A DNA stretch of 8,513 nucleotides from Caldifarciminota bacterium (lineage in GTDB: Bacteria; Hydrothermota; Hydrothermia; B15-G9; WFZT01): contig JALXCE010000042.1 of assembly GCA_026991055.1 (NCBI GenBank), positions 1 through 8,513 of the forward strand, written 5' to 3'. The notes under the pieces are model-generated. The model was not told where the DNA came from. It worked only from the letters and a program-made list of their open reading frames with translations, and searched no databases. Positions 1-5,974 of this stretch are shown one piece after another; positions within the stretch are counted from its first letter, which is position 1; every line of letters starts with the position of its first letter. The translations under genes and the position numbers were made by a program.

Positions 1-1
1 T

Positions 2-763
2 AAGCTTGTTATGACCCATACTAAAGGTCGGCAGATGACACCGGACGAAGATCTCCTTCCTGCCATGTGTCCCAATTCTCCTGAATTTTTAGAATACATG
101 GAAAAATGGATTGATATGGCAGCCGAGGCGGGTGCCGAGTACGTATTCTGGGATGAACCCCACTTTTATATGAAGGAAGGTTGCTACTGCGATTACTGTA
201 TCATCAAGTTTGACGATACTATCGGTGGCAATATATTTCTTGCAGATGAGAAAGTGCGTCGGGAATTCTTCGAGGATAGCCTCGTGGAGCTTATTCAAAA
301 GGTGGCTAAAATGGCACATGACAAGGGACTAAAAAACGCGCTTTGTCTCTTGCCTCATGGTGATGAGGAATACTGGGAGAAATTCTACAGGATTGAAGAG
401 TTAGATGTGGTGGGAACTGACCCCTACTGGAGAGGAATGACAGACGAGGCTTTCAAAGAATACTACAGGAAATTTGCCGAGAGAATTGTTCGTCTTGGTG
501 AGAAGTACGGAAAAGAGCCTCAGATATGGATTCAGGCTTTTGCTGTGAAGAGTGGGGAGGAGTGGAGAATAAAGTTTGCCGTTGAAGAAGCGCTAAAAAT
601 GGGAATCAAAAACTTTGCAAGCTGGAGCTTCAAGGGTACGCCAAACATGTCCAAGATCAGGAGTGATAATCCCGAGCTCGTCTGGAAACCTACATCGAAG
701 CCTTTCAATGATTTGTGGTGCAGTTCTAACAGGGGGGAGGTCCAGTCGGTTTGGCAGAGATAA
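2..763 (+). CDS. TIM-barrel-like protein of unknown function, C-terminal part (5' end outside window)
   Basis: The frame is open from base 2, so the Met codon at 11 is probably internal and the gene starts upstream of the window. About 250 residues are visible. Alternating predicted strands and helices, an acidic strand end (FWDEPHF, residues 46-52 counted from the Met at 11) and a second strand ending VVGTDPYW resemble the C-terminal half of a TIM barrel, as in glycoside-hydrolase-like proteins; this assignment is inference. Right after the DEPH motif is a cysteine cluster (Cys58, Cys60, Cys63) that could bind a metal. No signal peptide can be judged. The last ~18 residues (after FNDL) are encoded inside the start of the next gene and look like an out-of-frame tail rather than a domain. 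I do not recognise a specific family or substrate. Alternatives are a carbohydrate-active enzyme or a non-catalytic barrel protein. Confidence 0.7.
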   Translation, partial: KLVMTHTKGRQMTPDEDLLPAMCPNSPEFLEYMEKWIDMAAEAGAEYVFWDEPHFYMKEGCYCDYCIIKFDDTIGGNIFLADEKVRREFFEDSLVELIQKVAKMAHDKGLKNALCLLPHGDEEYWEKFYRIEELDVVGTDPYWRGMTDEAFKEYYRKFAERIVRLGEKYGKEPQIWIQAFAVKSGEEWRIKFAVEEALKMGIKNFASWSFKGTPNMSKIRSDNPELVWKPTSKPFNDLWCSSNRGEVQSVWQR

Positions 764-1268
764 GTGCCGGGAGACCTTTAAGGGCAAAAAGCTGGTAGAA
801 ATTGCCTTTGAAAAGCTCTCAGCCGTAGTAGATGAGGTCTATGTGGTTGGTAAAGATTATGGAATCGGGAAGCATGTGGAGGATGTGTTTGAATACCTCG
901 GACCTCTCAATGCTCTTTATTCATTTTTTACTAAGGTGAGCGAAGCCCGGGGAGTAATGGTTCTCCCATGTGACATGCCCCTTGTTCCTGTAGAGTTGCT
1001 CAAATTCGTTAGAGACGTTTCTGGTGACTATGACATAGTTGTGCCCCAAAACAAAGGCTTTTTCGAGCCTCTCGTGGGGTATTACAGAAGAACCACCCTG
1101 ACGAGGATTAAGTACCTGATTGATCAGCAGAATCTGGCCATGAAAAACCTCATCCTTTCCCCGGATTTCAGGGTCAGAATAATTAATGAATCCGAATTAA
1201 AAAAATTCGGTAACCCCAGCCGATTTTTCCTCAACATAAATTATCCTGAGGACATGGAGAGGATTTGA
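708..1268 (+). CDS. mobA: MobA-like molybdenum cofactor guanylyltransferase
   Basis: This 186-residue protein resembles the MobA/GlmU-type nucleotidyltransferase fold. MobA transfers GMP from GTP to molybdopterin in the cytoplasm, making the dinucleotide form of the molybdenum cofactor. Visible motifs are the N-terminal nucleotide loop LTGGRSSRFGRDK (residues 7-19), LGPLNAL (64-70, the place of the usual GPL-G segment), CDMPLV with the metal-binding Asp89, and NINYPED near the C-terminus (176-182), which matches the family's N-NTPED ending. The length is typical. ATG 708 is chosen because the conserved MI-GAVLTGGRSSR begins there; an upstream in-frame start at 615 would add an unrelated 31-residue extension. 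No convincing Shine-Dalgarno precedes 708, so translation may be coupled to the upstream gene, which it overlaps by 56 bases. No other molybdopterin genes are visible, so a related NTP transferase role is possible. Confidence 0.85.
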   Translation: MICGAVLTGGRSSRFGRDKCRETFKGKKLVEIAFEKLSAVVDEVYVVGKDYGIGKHVEDVFEYLGPLNALYSFFTKVSEARGVMVLPCDMPLVPVELLKFVRDVSGDYDIVVPQNKGFFEPLVGYYRRTTLTRIKYLIDQQNLAMKNLILSPDFRVRIINESELKKFGNPSRFFLNINYPEDMERI

Positions 1269-1269
1269 C

Positions 1270-1309
1270 AACAGCTTAAAAATGCTGCCTGGAGATATTC
1301 CCAGTCTCT
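1270..1309. repeat. Intergenic repeat module A, copy 1
   Basis: This 40-base stretch begins directly after the mobA stop and aligns with 6026-6062. By hand, about 30 of 37 aligned positions agree, with 3 gap positions. The shared core contains CTTAAAA, CTGCC and a terminal GTCTCT. The GTCTCT (1304-1309) has its inverted partner AGAGAC at 1345-1350, and between them lies a small hairpin, AGGTGT (1314-1319) pairing with ACACCT (1322-1327). It is followed by module B, so the two modules appear to belong to one composite element. Confidence 0.65.
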
Positions 1310-1349
1310 GTGAAGGTGTCCACACCTCCAGCCTAAATTTGTATAGAGA

Positions 1350-1441
1350 CGGAATGCCCCCTCCCTCGATCCCTCCCCACAGGCTTTGCCTGTAGGGGAG
1401 GGAAGTGTTTTGGGGGTTGCGGGGAGGATCGAGATGAGGGG
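1350..1441. repeat. Intergenic hairpin repeat module B, copy 1
   Basis: The first 17 bases (1350-1366, CGGAATGCC followed by CCCTCCCT) are identical to 5835-5851. They lead into a hairpin in which CCCTCCCC plus ACAGGC (1371-1384) pairs with GCCTGT plus AGGGGAGGG (1388-1402), with a TTT loop and one bulge. The exit GGGGAGGGAAG (1395-1405) is identical to 5876-5886. A second, outer inverted arm is visible: the CCCCTCC-TCGATCC region (1357-1378) can pair imperfectly with GGGGAGGATCGAG and GAGGGG (1421-1441), giving two mutually exclusive folds. It is non-coding; ORFs through it are repeat artefacts. Confidence 0.75.
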
Positions 1442-1478
1442 CCCATATTGAAAAATTTCGACAAATATCCATAAATCC

Positions 1479-1515
1479 CCCTCTCCCACGGAGTGGGAGA
1501 GGGTAGGGGAGAGGG
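1479..1515. repeat. Three-armed GC-rich hairpin repeat
   Basis: CCCTCTCCCAC (1479-1489) pairs perfectly with GTGGGAGAGGG (1493-1503) around a GGA loop, giving an 11-bp stem. A second 3' arm, GGGAGAGGG (1507-1515), could replace the first. The same CCCTC/GAGGG arm chemistry recurs in the other long gaps of the window. There is no U-tract directly after it, so it is not a canonical intrinsic terminator. Confidence 0.7.
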
Positions 1516-1516
1516 C

Positions 1517-1544
1517 TACATCTTGAATTTTTTATCAAGATGTA
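1517..1544. repeat. Perfect 10-bp AT-rich inverted repeat
   Basis: TACATCTTGA (1517-1526) and TCAAGATGTA (1535-1544) are exact inverted partners around an 8-base loop made of a T-run flanked by A. It directly abuts the GC-rich hairpin to its left. The 5' arm plus loop (1520-1534) nearly repeats at 3094-3108, with 14 of 15 bases the same, beside another hairpin cluster, so it may be a border of the repeat element. Its T-run lies in the loop and not after the stem, which argues against a terminator. An operator for tdh is possible but the site is about 100 bases upstream of its promoter. Confidence 0.6.
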
Positions 1545-1639
1545 AAATCTGCCTGCTCTAATATGCGAGATTGTGGTAAAATGTCCAAATATTGCTGTCG
1601 CAGCCAAATTCTGGATTCCTTGAACACACTTAACCTCTG

Positions 1640-1668
1640 TTGAACGGTTTGGGGCGTTGAATTATACT
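1640..1668 (+). promoter_or_regulatory. sigma70-type promoter of tdh
   Basis: A -35 box TTGAAC (1640-1645) and a -10 box TATACT (1663-1668) are separated by exactly 17 bases, close to the vegetative consensus. Transcription would begin near 1675, giving a leader of about 26 bases before the tdh start. The hexamer TTGAAC also occurs at 1620-1625, exactly 20 bases (about two helical turns) upstream. Confidence 0.7.
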
Positions 1669-1686
1669 TTGCGTGGGATATTTTAC

Positions 1687-1693
1687 AAGGAGG
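1687..1693 (+). promoter_or_regulatory. Ribosome binding site of tdh
   Basis: AAGGAGG lies 7 bases before the ATG at 1701, a near-perfect Shine-Dalgarno that fixes the start of tdh. Confidence 0.85.
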
Positions 1694-1700
1694 CTTAAAA

Positions 1701-2729
1701 ATGAAAGCAGTTATGAAAACAAAGCCGGGGCCGGGCCTCGAAATTGTTGATGCACCTATTCCCGAGGTGGGTCCCCACGATGTGCTCATTAAAGTCATTA
1801 AAAATAGTATCTGCGGCACAGATGTTCACATTTATACATGGGATGAGTGGGCCGCATCGAGAATTAAACCCCCAATTATCTTTGGACACGAATTTGTGGG
1901 GGAAGTAGTTGAGGTTGGAAAAGAGGTGAGGTCTATTAATCCCGGGGACTATGTTTCAGCCGAAACCCACATCTTTTGTGGACATTGCTATCTTTGCAGG
2001 ACAGGGCAGGCACATATATGCTCAAACGTAAAAATCCTTGGTGTAGACGTAAACGGTGCATTTGCCGAATACGTGAAGGTTCCCGAGCAGAATGTGTGGA
2101 AAACCGACCCGTCGATACCACCTGAGATTGCATCTTTGCAAGAGCCTTTTGGAAATGCTGTCTACACTGCTCTTGTTGAGGACATCACTGCGAAAACGGT
2201 TGCAATCTTCGGTGGTGGACCTATTGGGCTGATGGCCGTCGGCGTTGCAAGAGCCTCCGGCGCAGATAGAATTTTTCTCATTGAACCCCATTCCTTCAGA
2301 CTCTCACTCGGTGAAAAGATGGGAGCGGATAGGCTCATTAATCCAGAGAAAGATAACCCTATAGAGGTGATTCTCGACGAAACAGATGGTCTCGGTGTGG
2401 ATGTGGTTCTTGAGATGTCAGGGGCAGAGCCTGCAATTCAGCAGATGTTCAAGGTTATCAGAAATGGAGGCAGAATCTCCATGCTTGGGATACCCAAAAA
2501 GAAAATTGCCGTAGATTTTGCAGAGGACATAATTTTCAAGGGAATTCGCATCTATGGAATTACAGGCAGAAAAATCTTTGAAACCTGGTACCAGACGACA
2601 AGTTTCCTCGCCACAGGTAAGGTTGACCTGACGCCTATCATCACCCATCAACTCAAGATAGACGAGATAGAGAAGGGAATGGACCTTCTCATTAAAAAAG
2701 AAGCAGCCAAGATAGTGATGAGTTTTTGA
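1701..2729 (+). CDS. tdh: L-threonine 3-dehydrogenase (zinc-dependent, MDR family)
   Basis: Tdh oxidises L-threonine with NAD+ to 2-amino-3-oxobutyrate in the cytoplasm; the product is normally cleaved to glycine and acetyl-CoA by Kbl. The 342-residue length is typical. The catalytic zinc site is present as Cys38 in CGTD and His63-Glu64 in GHE. The structural zinc ligands are Cys93, Cys96, Cys99 and Cys107. His90 occupies the position known in E. coli Tdh to influence threonine specificity. The Rossmann motif GGGPIG (171-176) is followed by Glu195 at the end of the second strand, which favours NAD+ over NADP+. A strong promoter and RBS precede it, and no partner gene (kbl) lies beside it, so it is probably monocistronic. 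Other sugar or polyol dehydrogenases share this fold, but the N-terminal KPGPGLE and the residue spacing favour Tdh. Confidence 0.93.
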   Translation: MKAVMKTKPGPGLEIVDAPIPEVGPHDVLIKVIKNSICGTDVHIYTWDEWAASRIKPPIIFGHEFVGEVVEVGKEVRSINPGDYVSAETHIFCGHCYLCRTGQAHICSNVKILGVDVNGAFAEYVKVPEQNVWKTDPSIPPEIASLQEPFGNAVYTALVEDITAKTVAIFGGGPIGLMAVGVARASGADRIFLIEPHSFRLSLGEKMGADRLINPEKDNPIEVILDETDGLGVDVVLEMSGAEPAIQQMFKVIRNGGRISMLGIPKKKIAVDFAEDIIFKGIRIYGITGRKIFETWYQTTSFLATGKVDLTPIITHQLKIDEIEKGMDLLIKKEAAKIVMSF

Positions 2730-2774
2730 TTCAGGTTATTGGGGATTTTCGCTGAAAAAACAAAGATAGAAACC

Positions 2775-2806
2775 TTTTCCCGGTATTCTTTTGCAAAGGG
2801 GGAAAA
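2775..2806 (+). terminator. Possible intrinsic terminator after tdh
   Basis: TTTTCCC (2775-2781) can pair with GGGAAAA (2800-2806) around an 18-base loop, with a T-rich tract at 2811-2816 downstream. The stem is short and the loop long, so this is a weak candidate; it lies 45 bases after the tdh stop. Confidence 0.35.
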
Positions 2807-2879
2807 TCGATTTTTTCTTGAAAATTCACCAGCATACTCATAATTTGGAGAGAAAGAAAAATGTAGCGTGAATTTTTAA

Positions 2880-2970
2880 CGGGAGAGCTTCGAATACTCC
2901 TCTCCGCTATAAGCTTGTTCGAGAGATTCTGAATCACAGAAATTGCCCCTCCTTCCTTTGGAATGAGGGG
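2880..2970. repeat. Hairpin cluster, left half of the tdh-anmK gap
   Basis: Three inverted repeats follow each other. CGG-G-AGAG (2880-2887) pairs with CTCTCCG (2900-2906), allowing one bulge. TTCTG (2927-2931) pairs with CAGAA (2937-2941). CCCCTC-C-TTCC (2946-2956) pairs with GGAA-T-GAGGGG (2960-2970) around TTT, with one mismatch. The last has the same C-rich 5' arm and G-rich 3' arm as the repeats in the other gaps, but little flanking identity is visible. No gene is seen in this stretch. Confidence 0.55.
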
Positions 2971-3036
2971 GAGAGTAGAATGGAAAAAAGATGAGTCTGA
3001 AATTTTGCTGATCATAATTTACCCATTTCACCCCGA

Positions 3037-3062
3037 CCCTCCCTTCCGAAGGGAGGGAGGGA
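3037..3062. repeat. CCCTCCC hairpin repeat upstream of anmK
   Basis: CCCTCCCTTC (3037-3046) is the exact inverse of GAAGGGAGGG (3048-3057), so the real fold is an 8-bp stem with a small TCCGA loop. A further GAGGGAG follows, giving a second possible 3' arm. The CCTTCC-TTTGG stretch at 2951-2961 can also pair imperfectly with 3047-3062, echoing the outer-arm arrangement at 1357-1441. It is the shortest hairpin of this type in the window. Confidence 0.65.
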
Positions 3063-3117
3063 GTTTTGCTACTTGTTATGTTCAAACTGCAAAATCTTGA
3101 ATTTCTTAATTTTTAAC

Positions 3118-3146
3118 TTGGCCTTTCTACTCACTTCACGTACACT
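3118..3146 (+). promoter_or_regulatory. Candidate promoter of anmK
   Basis: TTGGCC (3118-3123) and TACACT (3141-3146) are 17 bases apart, each matching 4 of 6 consensus positions. Transcription would start near 3153, just before the short ORF at 3157. This is the best candidate seen in the gap, but it is weak. Confidence 0.35.
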
Positions 3147-3156
3147 GCACAAAAGG

Positions 3157-3222
3157 ATGAACATAGGTAATATTTTCGAACAGGTTCACCACCTTCTTGA
3201 TAAGGAGTCTATACGGTATTAA
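3157..3222 (+). other. 21-codon upstream ORF in frame with anmK
   Basis: ATG 3157, preceded by AAAAGG, opens a 21-residue reading frame (begins MNIGNIFEQVHHLL, ends SIRY) that stops at TAA 3220-3222. The stop is only 9 bases before the anmK ATG and the two are in the same frame. The peptide looks like an ordinary amphipathic helix. An AAGGAG at 3202-3207, inside this ORF, is too far from ATG 3232 (24 bases) to be a normal RBS for it. It may be a leader peptide that couples translation, a lost N-terminal extension of anmK, or chance. Confidence 0.35.
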
Positions 3223-3231
3223 AATCCACGC

Positions 3232-4338
3232 ATGTTTATAATCGGCTTGATGTCTGGGACTTCCGCGGATGGTGTTGATGCTGCATTGGTAGAGGTGAAA
3301 AAGGGGAAATTTACTCTGATCAAACACCATTTTAGGCCTTATACATACGAAATAAGGAAAATGATACTCGATGCCATGGATGATGAGACATCGTCAGTTT
3401 CATTGATTTGCCAGCTAAATTTTATCCTTGGTGAGGAGTTCGCACAGACTGCCCGGGAGATTTCAGAGTTGACCCGCATCAAGCCCGACCTCGTTGCCTC
3501 TCATGGTCAGACCATCTACCATATCCCGAGACCTGATTCCAAAAGGGGCTGGCATACCCGCTCCACTTTGCAGATTGGTGAGGCAGCCGTAATTGCGGAA
3601 AAATTTGGGGCTCCCGTGATCTCCGATTTCAGGGTAAGGGATGTGGCGGCAGGTGGTGAAGGGGCTCCGCTTGTTCCATTTGCCGATTTTATTCTTTTCA
3701 AACACCCTGAAAAGTCACGCTCAATTCATAATATTGGTGGAATCTCAAATCTGACTTACATCCCAAAAAATGCGGAAAAGGAAGAGGTTATCGCATTCGA
3801 TACCGGCCCGGGAAATGCACTCATTGACCTGGTTGTTCAAGAAAATTTCAAAATGCCCTACGACAGAAACGGAGAGATAGCAGCATCCGGTAGAGTTCAT
3901 CACGAAGTGGTTGAAAAGCTCCTGCGTCATCCATACTTTGAGATGCCACCTCCAAAGTCCACGGGACGTGAGGTTTTCAATAGAGATTTTATTTCCTGGA
4001 TTAAGCTACCACCCCGAGACCTCGTTGCCACTCTGACATACTTTACTGCTAAAAGCATTGCCCTCTCTTATGAGAAATTTATCCGGCCTCACGGTCTGGA
4101 TGAAATTCTGGTCGCAGGTGGTGGGGCATACAACAAAACCCTGATGAATTGGCTCAAAATGCTCCTTAAAGAGGTCAAAGTGCTGACTTTCGAAGAAGCC
4201 GGGCTAAATTCAAAGGCACGTGAGGCTATGGCCTTTGCTGTTCTTGGCTACTTTGCTTTTAAGAAAATTCCCAACAATCTGCCGCAGGTAACGGGCGCTG
4301 CCCACCCCGTAATTATGGGAAAGCTAACCCTACCCTGA
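3232..4338 (+). CDS. anmK: Anhydro-N-acetylmuramic acid kinase
   Basis: AnmK phosphorylates and hydrolyses 1,6-anhydro-MurNAc, released by lytic transglycosylases, to MurNAc-6-phosphate in the cytoplasm, feeding wall sugars back into metabolism. The 368-residue length fits. The start is set by the family N-terminus IGLMSGTSADGVD (residues 4-16), the phosphate-binding loop; the usual Met or Leu before DG is Ala here. Further motifs are the SHGQT segment, DFRVRDVAAGGEGAPLVP, NIGGISNLT, FDTGPGN with the likely catalytic Asp190, VAGGGAYN, and a C-terminal VTGAAHPVIMG. No close Shine-Dalgarno precedes the ATG, so initiation may depend on the upstream ORF. The next recycling enzyme, MurQ, is not in the window. 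The 3' end overlaps the convergent lpd gene by 9 bases. Confidence 0.93.
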   Translation: MFIIGLMSGTSADGVDAALVEVKKGKFTLIKHHFRPYTYEIRKMILDAMDDETSSVSLICQLNFILGEEFAQTAREISELTRIKPDLVASHGQTIYHIPRPDSKRGWHTRSTLQIGEAAVIAEKFGAPVISDFRVRDVAAGGEGAPLVPFADFILFKHPEKSRSIHNIGGISNLTYIPKNAEKEEVIAFDTGPGNALIDLVVQENFKMPYDRNGEIAASGRVHHEVVEKLLRHPYFEMPPPKSTGREVFNRDFISWIKLPPRDLVATLTYFTAKSIALSYEKFIRPHGLDEILVAGGGAYNKTLMNWLKMLLKEVKVLTFEEAGLNSKAREAMAFAVLGYFAFKKIPNNLPQVTGAAHPVIMGKLTLP

Positions 4339-5715
4339 GCGATTCACAATGTGGATTGCCCTGCCGTGGATAAATTCAGCCGCTTCCATTATCGCCTCTG
4401 AAATTGTTGGATGTGGATGTATGGTGAATCCCACATCAAACGATGTCGCATCCATCTCAATGGCAAATGCAAGCTCGCTTATTAGCTCACCTGCATGGGG
4501 TGCAACTATCCCTGCTCCAAGAATAGTATCAGTACCCATGTCCACAATTATTTTTACAAATCCGTCATACTCCATCATTCCGATTGCCCTTCCATTGGCT
4601 GCAAGGGGGAAACGGCCCACAACTATACCAAATCCACGACTCCTTGCTTCCCTCTCTGATAAACCAACGGTCGCGATCTCCGGCATTGTATAAACCACAC
4701 CTGGGATGACCCTATTCACAAACGATGAATCTTCTCCAGCAGCTTTTTCTGCCGCAATTATCCCTTCCCTGTGTGCCTTATGGGCAAGCATGGGCATTCT
4801 TGCTACATCACCAATGGCAAAGATTCCCGGAACATTGGTCTCCATGGCCTCGTTGACTTTAATGAATCCACGCTCATCTGTTTCGATTCCGGCAGTTTCA
4901 AGACCTAAGTTTTGTGAGTTTGGCCTTCTACCCACGGAGAGGAGAATTTTATCCACCTCAAATGTCTTTTCCTCTCCCTTTATCAGGGCTTTTACACGAA
5001 CAGGTCCTGTACCCTCGTATCCTATGGCCTTCGAGGAAGTGTAAATTTCTACACCCATTGCTTTGAGTTTTTTCTCAACTACTTTTACGAGGTCCCGGTC
5101 AATCCCCGGCAGTATTTGCTCCATGAGCTCGACCACGATAACTTTTGTCCCAAGTCTTGAATAGATTGTTGCAACCTCAAGGCCAATGACTCCACCACCG
5201 ATTACAAACATCCTCTCAGGGATTTCACGAACATTCAGGGCCTCACTGGATGAAATTACGGGACCACCAAATTTGAAGCCGGGAATTTCGATGGGACTCG
5301 AGCCTGTTGCAATTATCGCGTTTCTGAATTTAATCTCCTCGTCATTCACAATAATGCGGTCTCTACCTATAAATCTTGCCTCACCATTTATCCACTCAAC
5401 TCCGTTGTGTTTAAATAGAAATTCAACCCCTTTTACCAGTCTATCAACCACAGTGGACTTCCAGGAATTTAGCTTTTCAACGTCCACTCTTGGCTCTTCA
5501 AAATATATTCCGGCATTGCGGAATTTTCTGGCCATGTGTATGGTTTCAGTGGCACTAAGAAGTGCTTTAGTGGGGATACATCCTTCATTGAGGCAGACAC
5601 CACCGAGACGTTTTTTTTCAATGACAAAAACCTCTCGCATTAGCTGGCCGAGTCTGATGCCAGCAACGTACCCACCGGGTCCTCCACCAATAACAACATT
5701 CTCAACTTCAATCAT
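4330..5715 (-). CDS. lpd: Dihydrolipoamide dehydrogenase (E3)
   Basis: This FAD flavoprotein reoxidises dihydrolipoamide on 2-oxoacid dehydrogenase complexes or the glycine cleavage system, passing electrons to NAD+. The 461-residue length is typical. Order of domains: FAD-binding GGGPGG (10-15), redox disulfide Cys41/Cys46 in GGVCLNEGCIPTK, ATGSSP (136-141), NAD-binding GGGVIG (173-178) with Glu196 ending the next strand (NAD+ preference), second FAD motif AIGD (300-303), and the C-terminal dimer interface with HPHPTISE holding the catalytic His435-Glu440 pair. AAAAGGAGAGG upstream fixes the ATG. No E1, E2 or gcv genes are adjacent, so its partner complex cannot be told from context; close relatives such as mercuric reductase lack this HPHPTISE arrangement. 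It is convergent with anmK. Confidence 0.94.
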   Translation of the reverse strand: MIEVENVVIGGGPGGYVAGIRLGQLMREVFVIEKKRLGGVCLNEGCIPTKALLSATETIHMARKFRNAGIYFEEPRVDVEKLNSWKSTVVDRLVKGVEFLFKHNGVEWINGEARFIGRDRIIVNDEEIKFRNAIIATGSSPIEIPGFKFGGPVISSSEALNVREIPERMFVIGGGVIGLEVATIYSRLGTKVIVVELMEQILPGIDRDLVKVVEKKLKAMGVEIYTSSKAIGYEGTGPVRVKALIKGEEKTFEVDKILLSVGRRPNSQNLGLETAGIETDERGFIKVNEAMETNVPGIFAIGDVARMPMLAHKAHREGIIAAEKAAGEDSSFVNRVIPGVVYTMPEIATVGLSEREARSRGFGIVVGRFPLAANGRAIGMMEYDGFVKIIVDMGTDTILGAGIVAPHAGELISELAFAIEMDATSFDVGFTIHPHPTISEAIMEAAEFIHGRAIHIVNRSG

Positions 5716-5719
5716 AATT

Positions 5720-5757
5720 CCTCTCCTTTTTCAAAAATTTTAACGCACTTAATTATA
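5720..5757 (-). promoter_or_regulatory. lpd promoter -10 element and ribosome binding site
   Basis: On the minus strand a perfect TATAAT (5752-5757) lies about 37 bases before the lpd start, and a strong AAAAGGAGAGG (5720-5730) ends 4 bases before it. The -35 region is poor (no good TTGACA match at 16-18 bases), so an activator may be needed. Confidence 0.55.
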
Positions 5758-5834
5758 CAACTAAGTTGGGGGCTCAAACTATCGAAATAGAAAAAGTCCA
5801 TTGGAAAGGGGCAACTTTTCTGATTTTTCTTAAG

Positions 5835-5886
5835 CGGAATGCCCCCTCCCTTCACCCTCCCCCGCGCGAAGCGCGGGGGAGGGAAG
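5835..5886. repeat. Intergenic hairpin repeat module B, copy 2
   Basis: The lead-in 5835-5851 is identical over 17 bases to 1350-1366 and the exit 5876-5886 is identical over 11 bases to 1395-1405. Between them, CCCTCCCCCGCGC (5855-5867) pairs perfectly with GCGCGGGGGAGGG (5871-5883) around a GAA loop, giving a 13-bp stem. The base of the stem is shared with copy 1, but the upper stem is entirely different (CGCGC/GCGCG here, CAGGC/GCCTG there) and still fully paired. Confidence 0.8.
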
Positions 5887-5896
5887 GTGCTGCGTG

Positions 5897-5946
5897 CTTC
5901 CAGCCCACAAGCTTCGCTTGTTAGGAAGTGGTGGTGCGTGCGCCAC
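5897..5946. repeat. Two adjoining small hairpins
   Basis: ACAAGC (5907-5912) pairs with GCTTGT (5916-5921) around TTC, with an outer CTTCC (5897-5901) and GGAAG (5924-5928) able to extend it. Immediately after, GTGGTGC (5931-5937) pairs with GCGCCAC (5940-5946) with one wobble. TGCTGCGTGC (5888-5897) and TGGTGCGTGC (5932-5941 region) are near-identical direct copies flanking the first hairpin. These look like internal parts of the larger repeat mosaic. Confidence 0.5.
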
Positions 5947-5974
5947 ATTGTGTGTGTTTACTTCCACAAGATTT

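Noticed and set aside
1350..1520. CRISPR-like array from recurrent CCCTC/GAGGG blocks
   Set aside because: Spacing is irregular, the units are hairpin arms, and there are no equal-length spacers or cas genes.
1479..1533. Intrinsic terminator of mobA
   Set aside because: The GC-rich stem is over 200 bases past the mobA stop and is followed by a second arm and an AT-rich inverted repeat, with no U-tract directly after the stem.
1197..1607. 136-residue minus-strand ORF rich in Pro, Leu and Arg
   Set aside because: It runs through the hairpin repeats, its sequence is low-complexity repeat translation, and it overlaps the mobA 3' end; no RBS or family resemblance.
4349..5743. Three plus-strand ORFs of 112-185 residues
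   Set aside because: They are antisense shadows of lpd, rich in Ser, Pro and Ile as expected from reverse reading of a coding frame.
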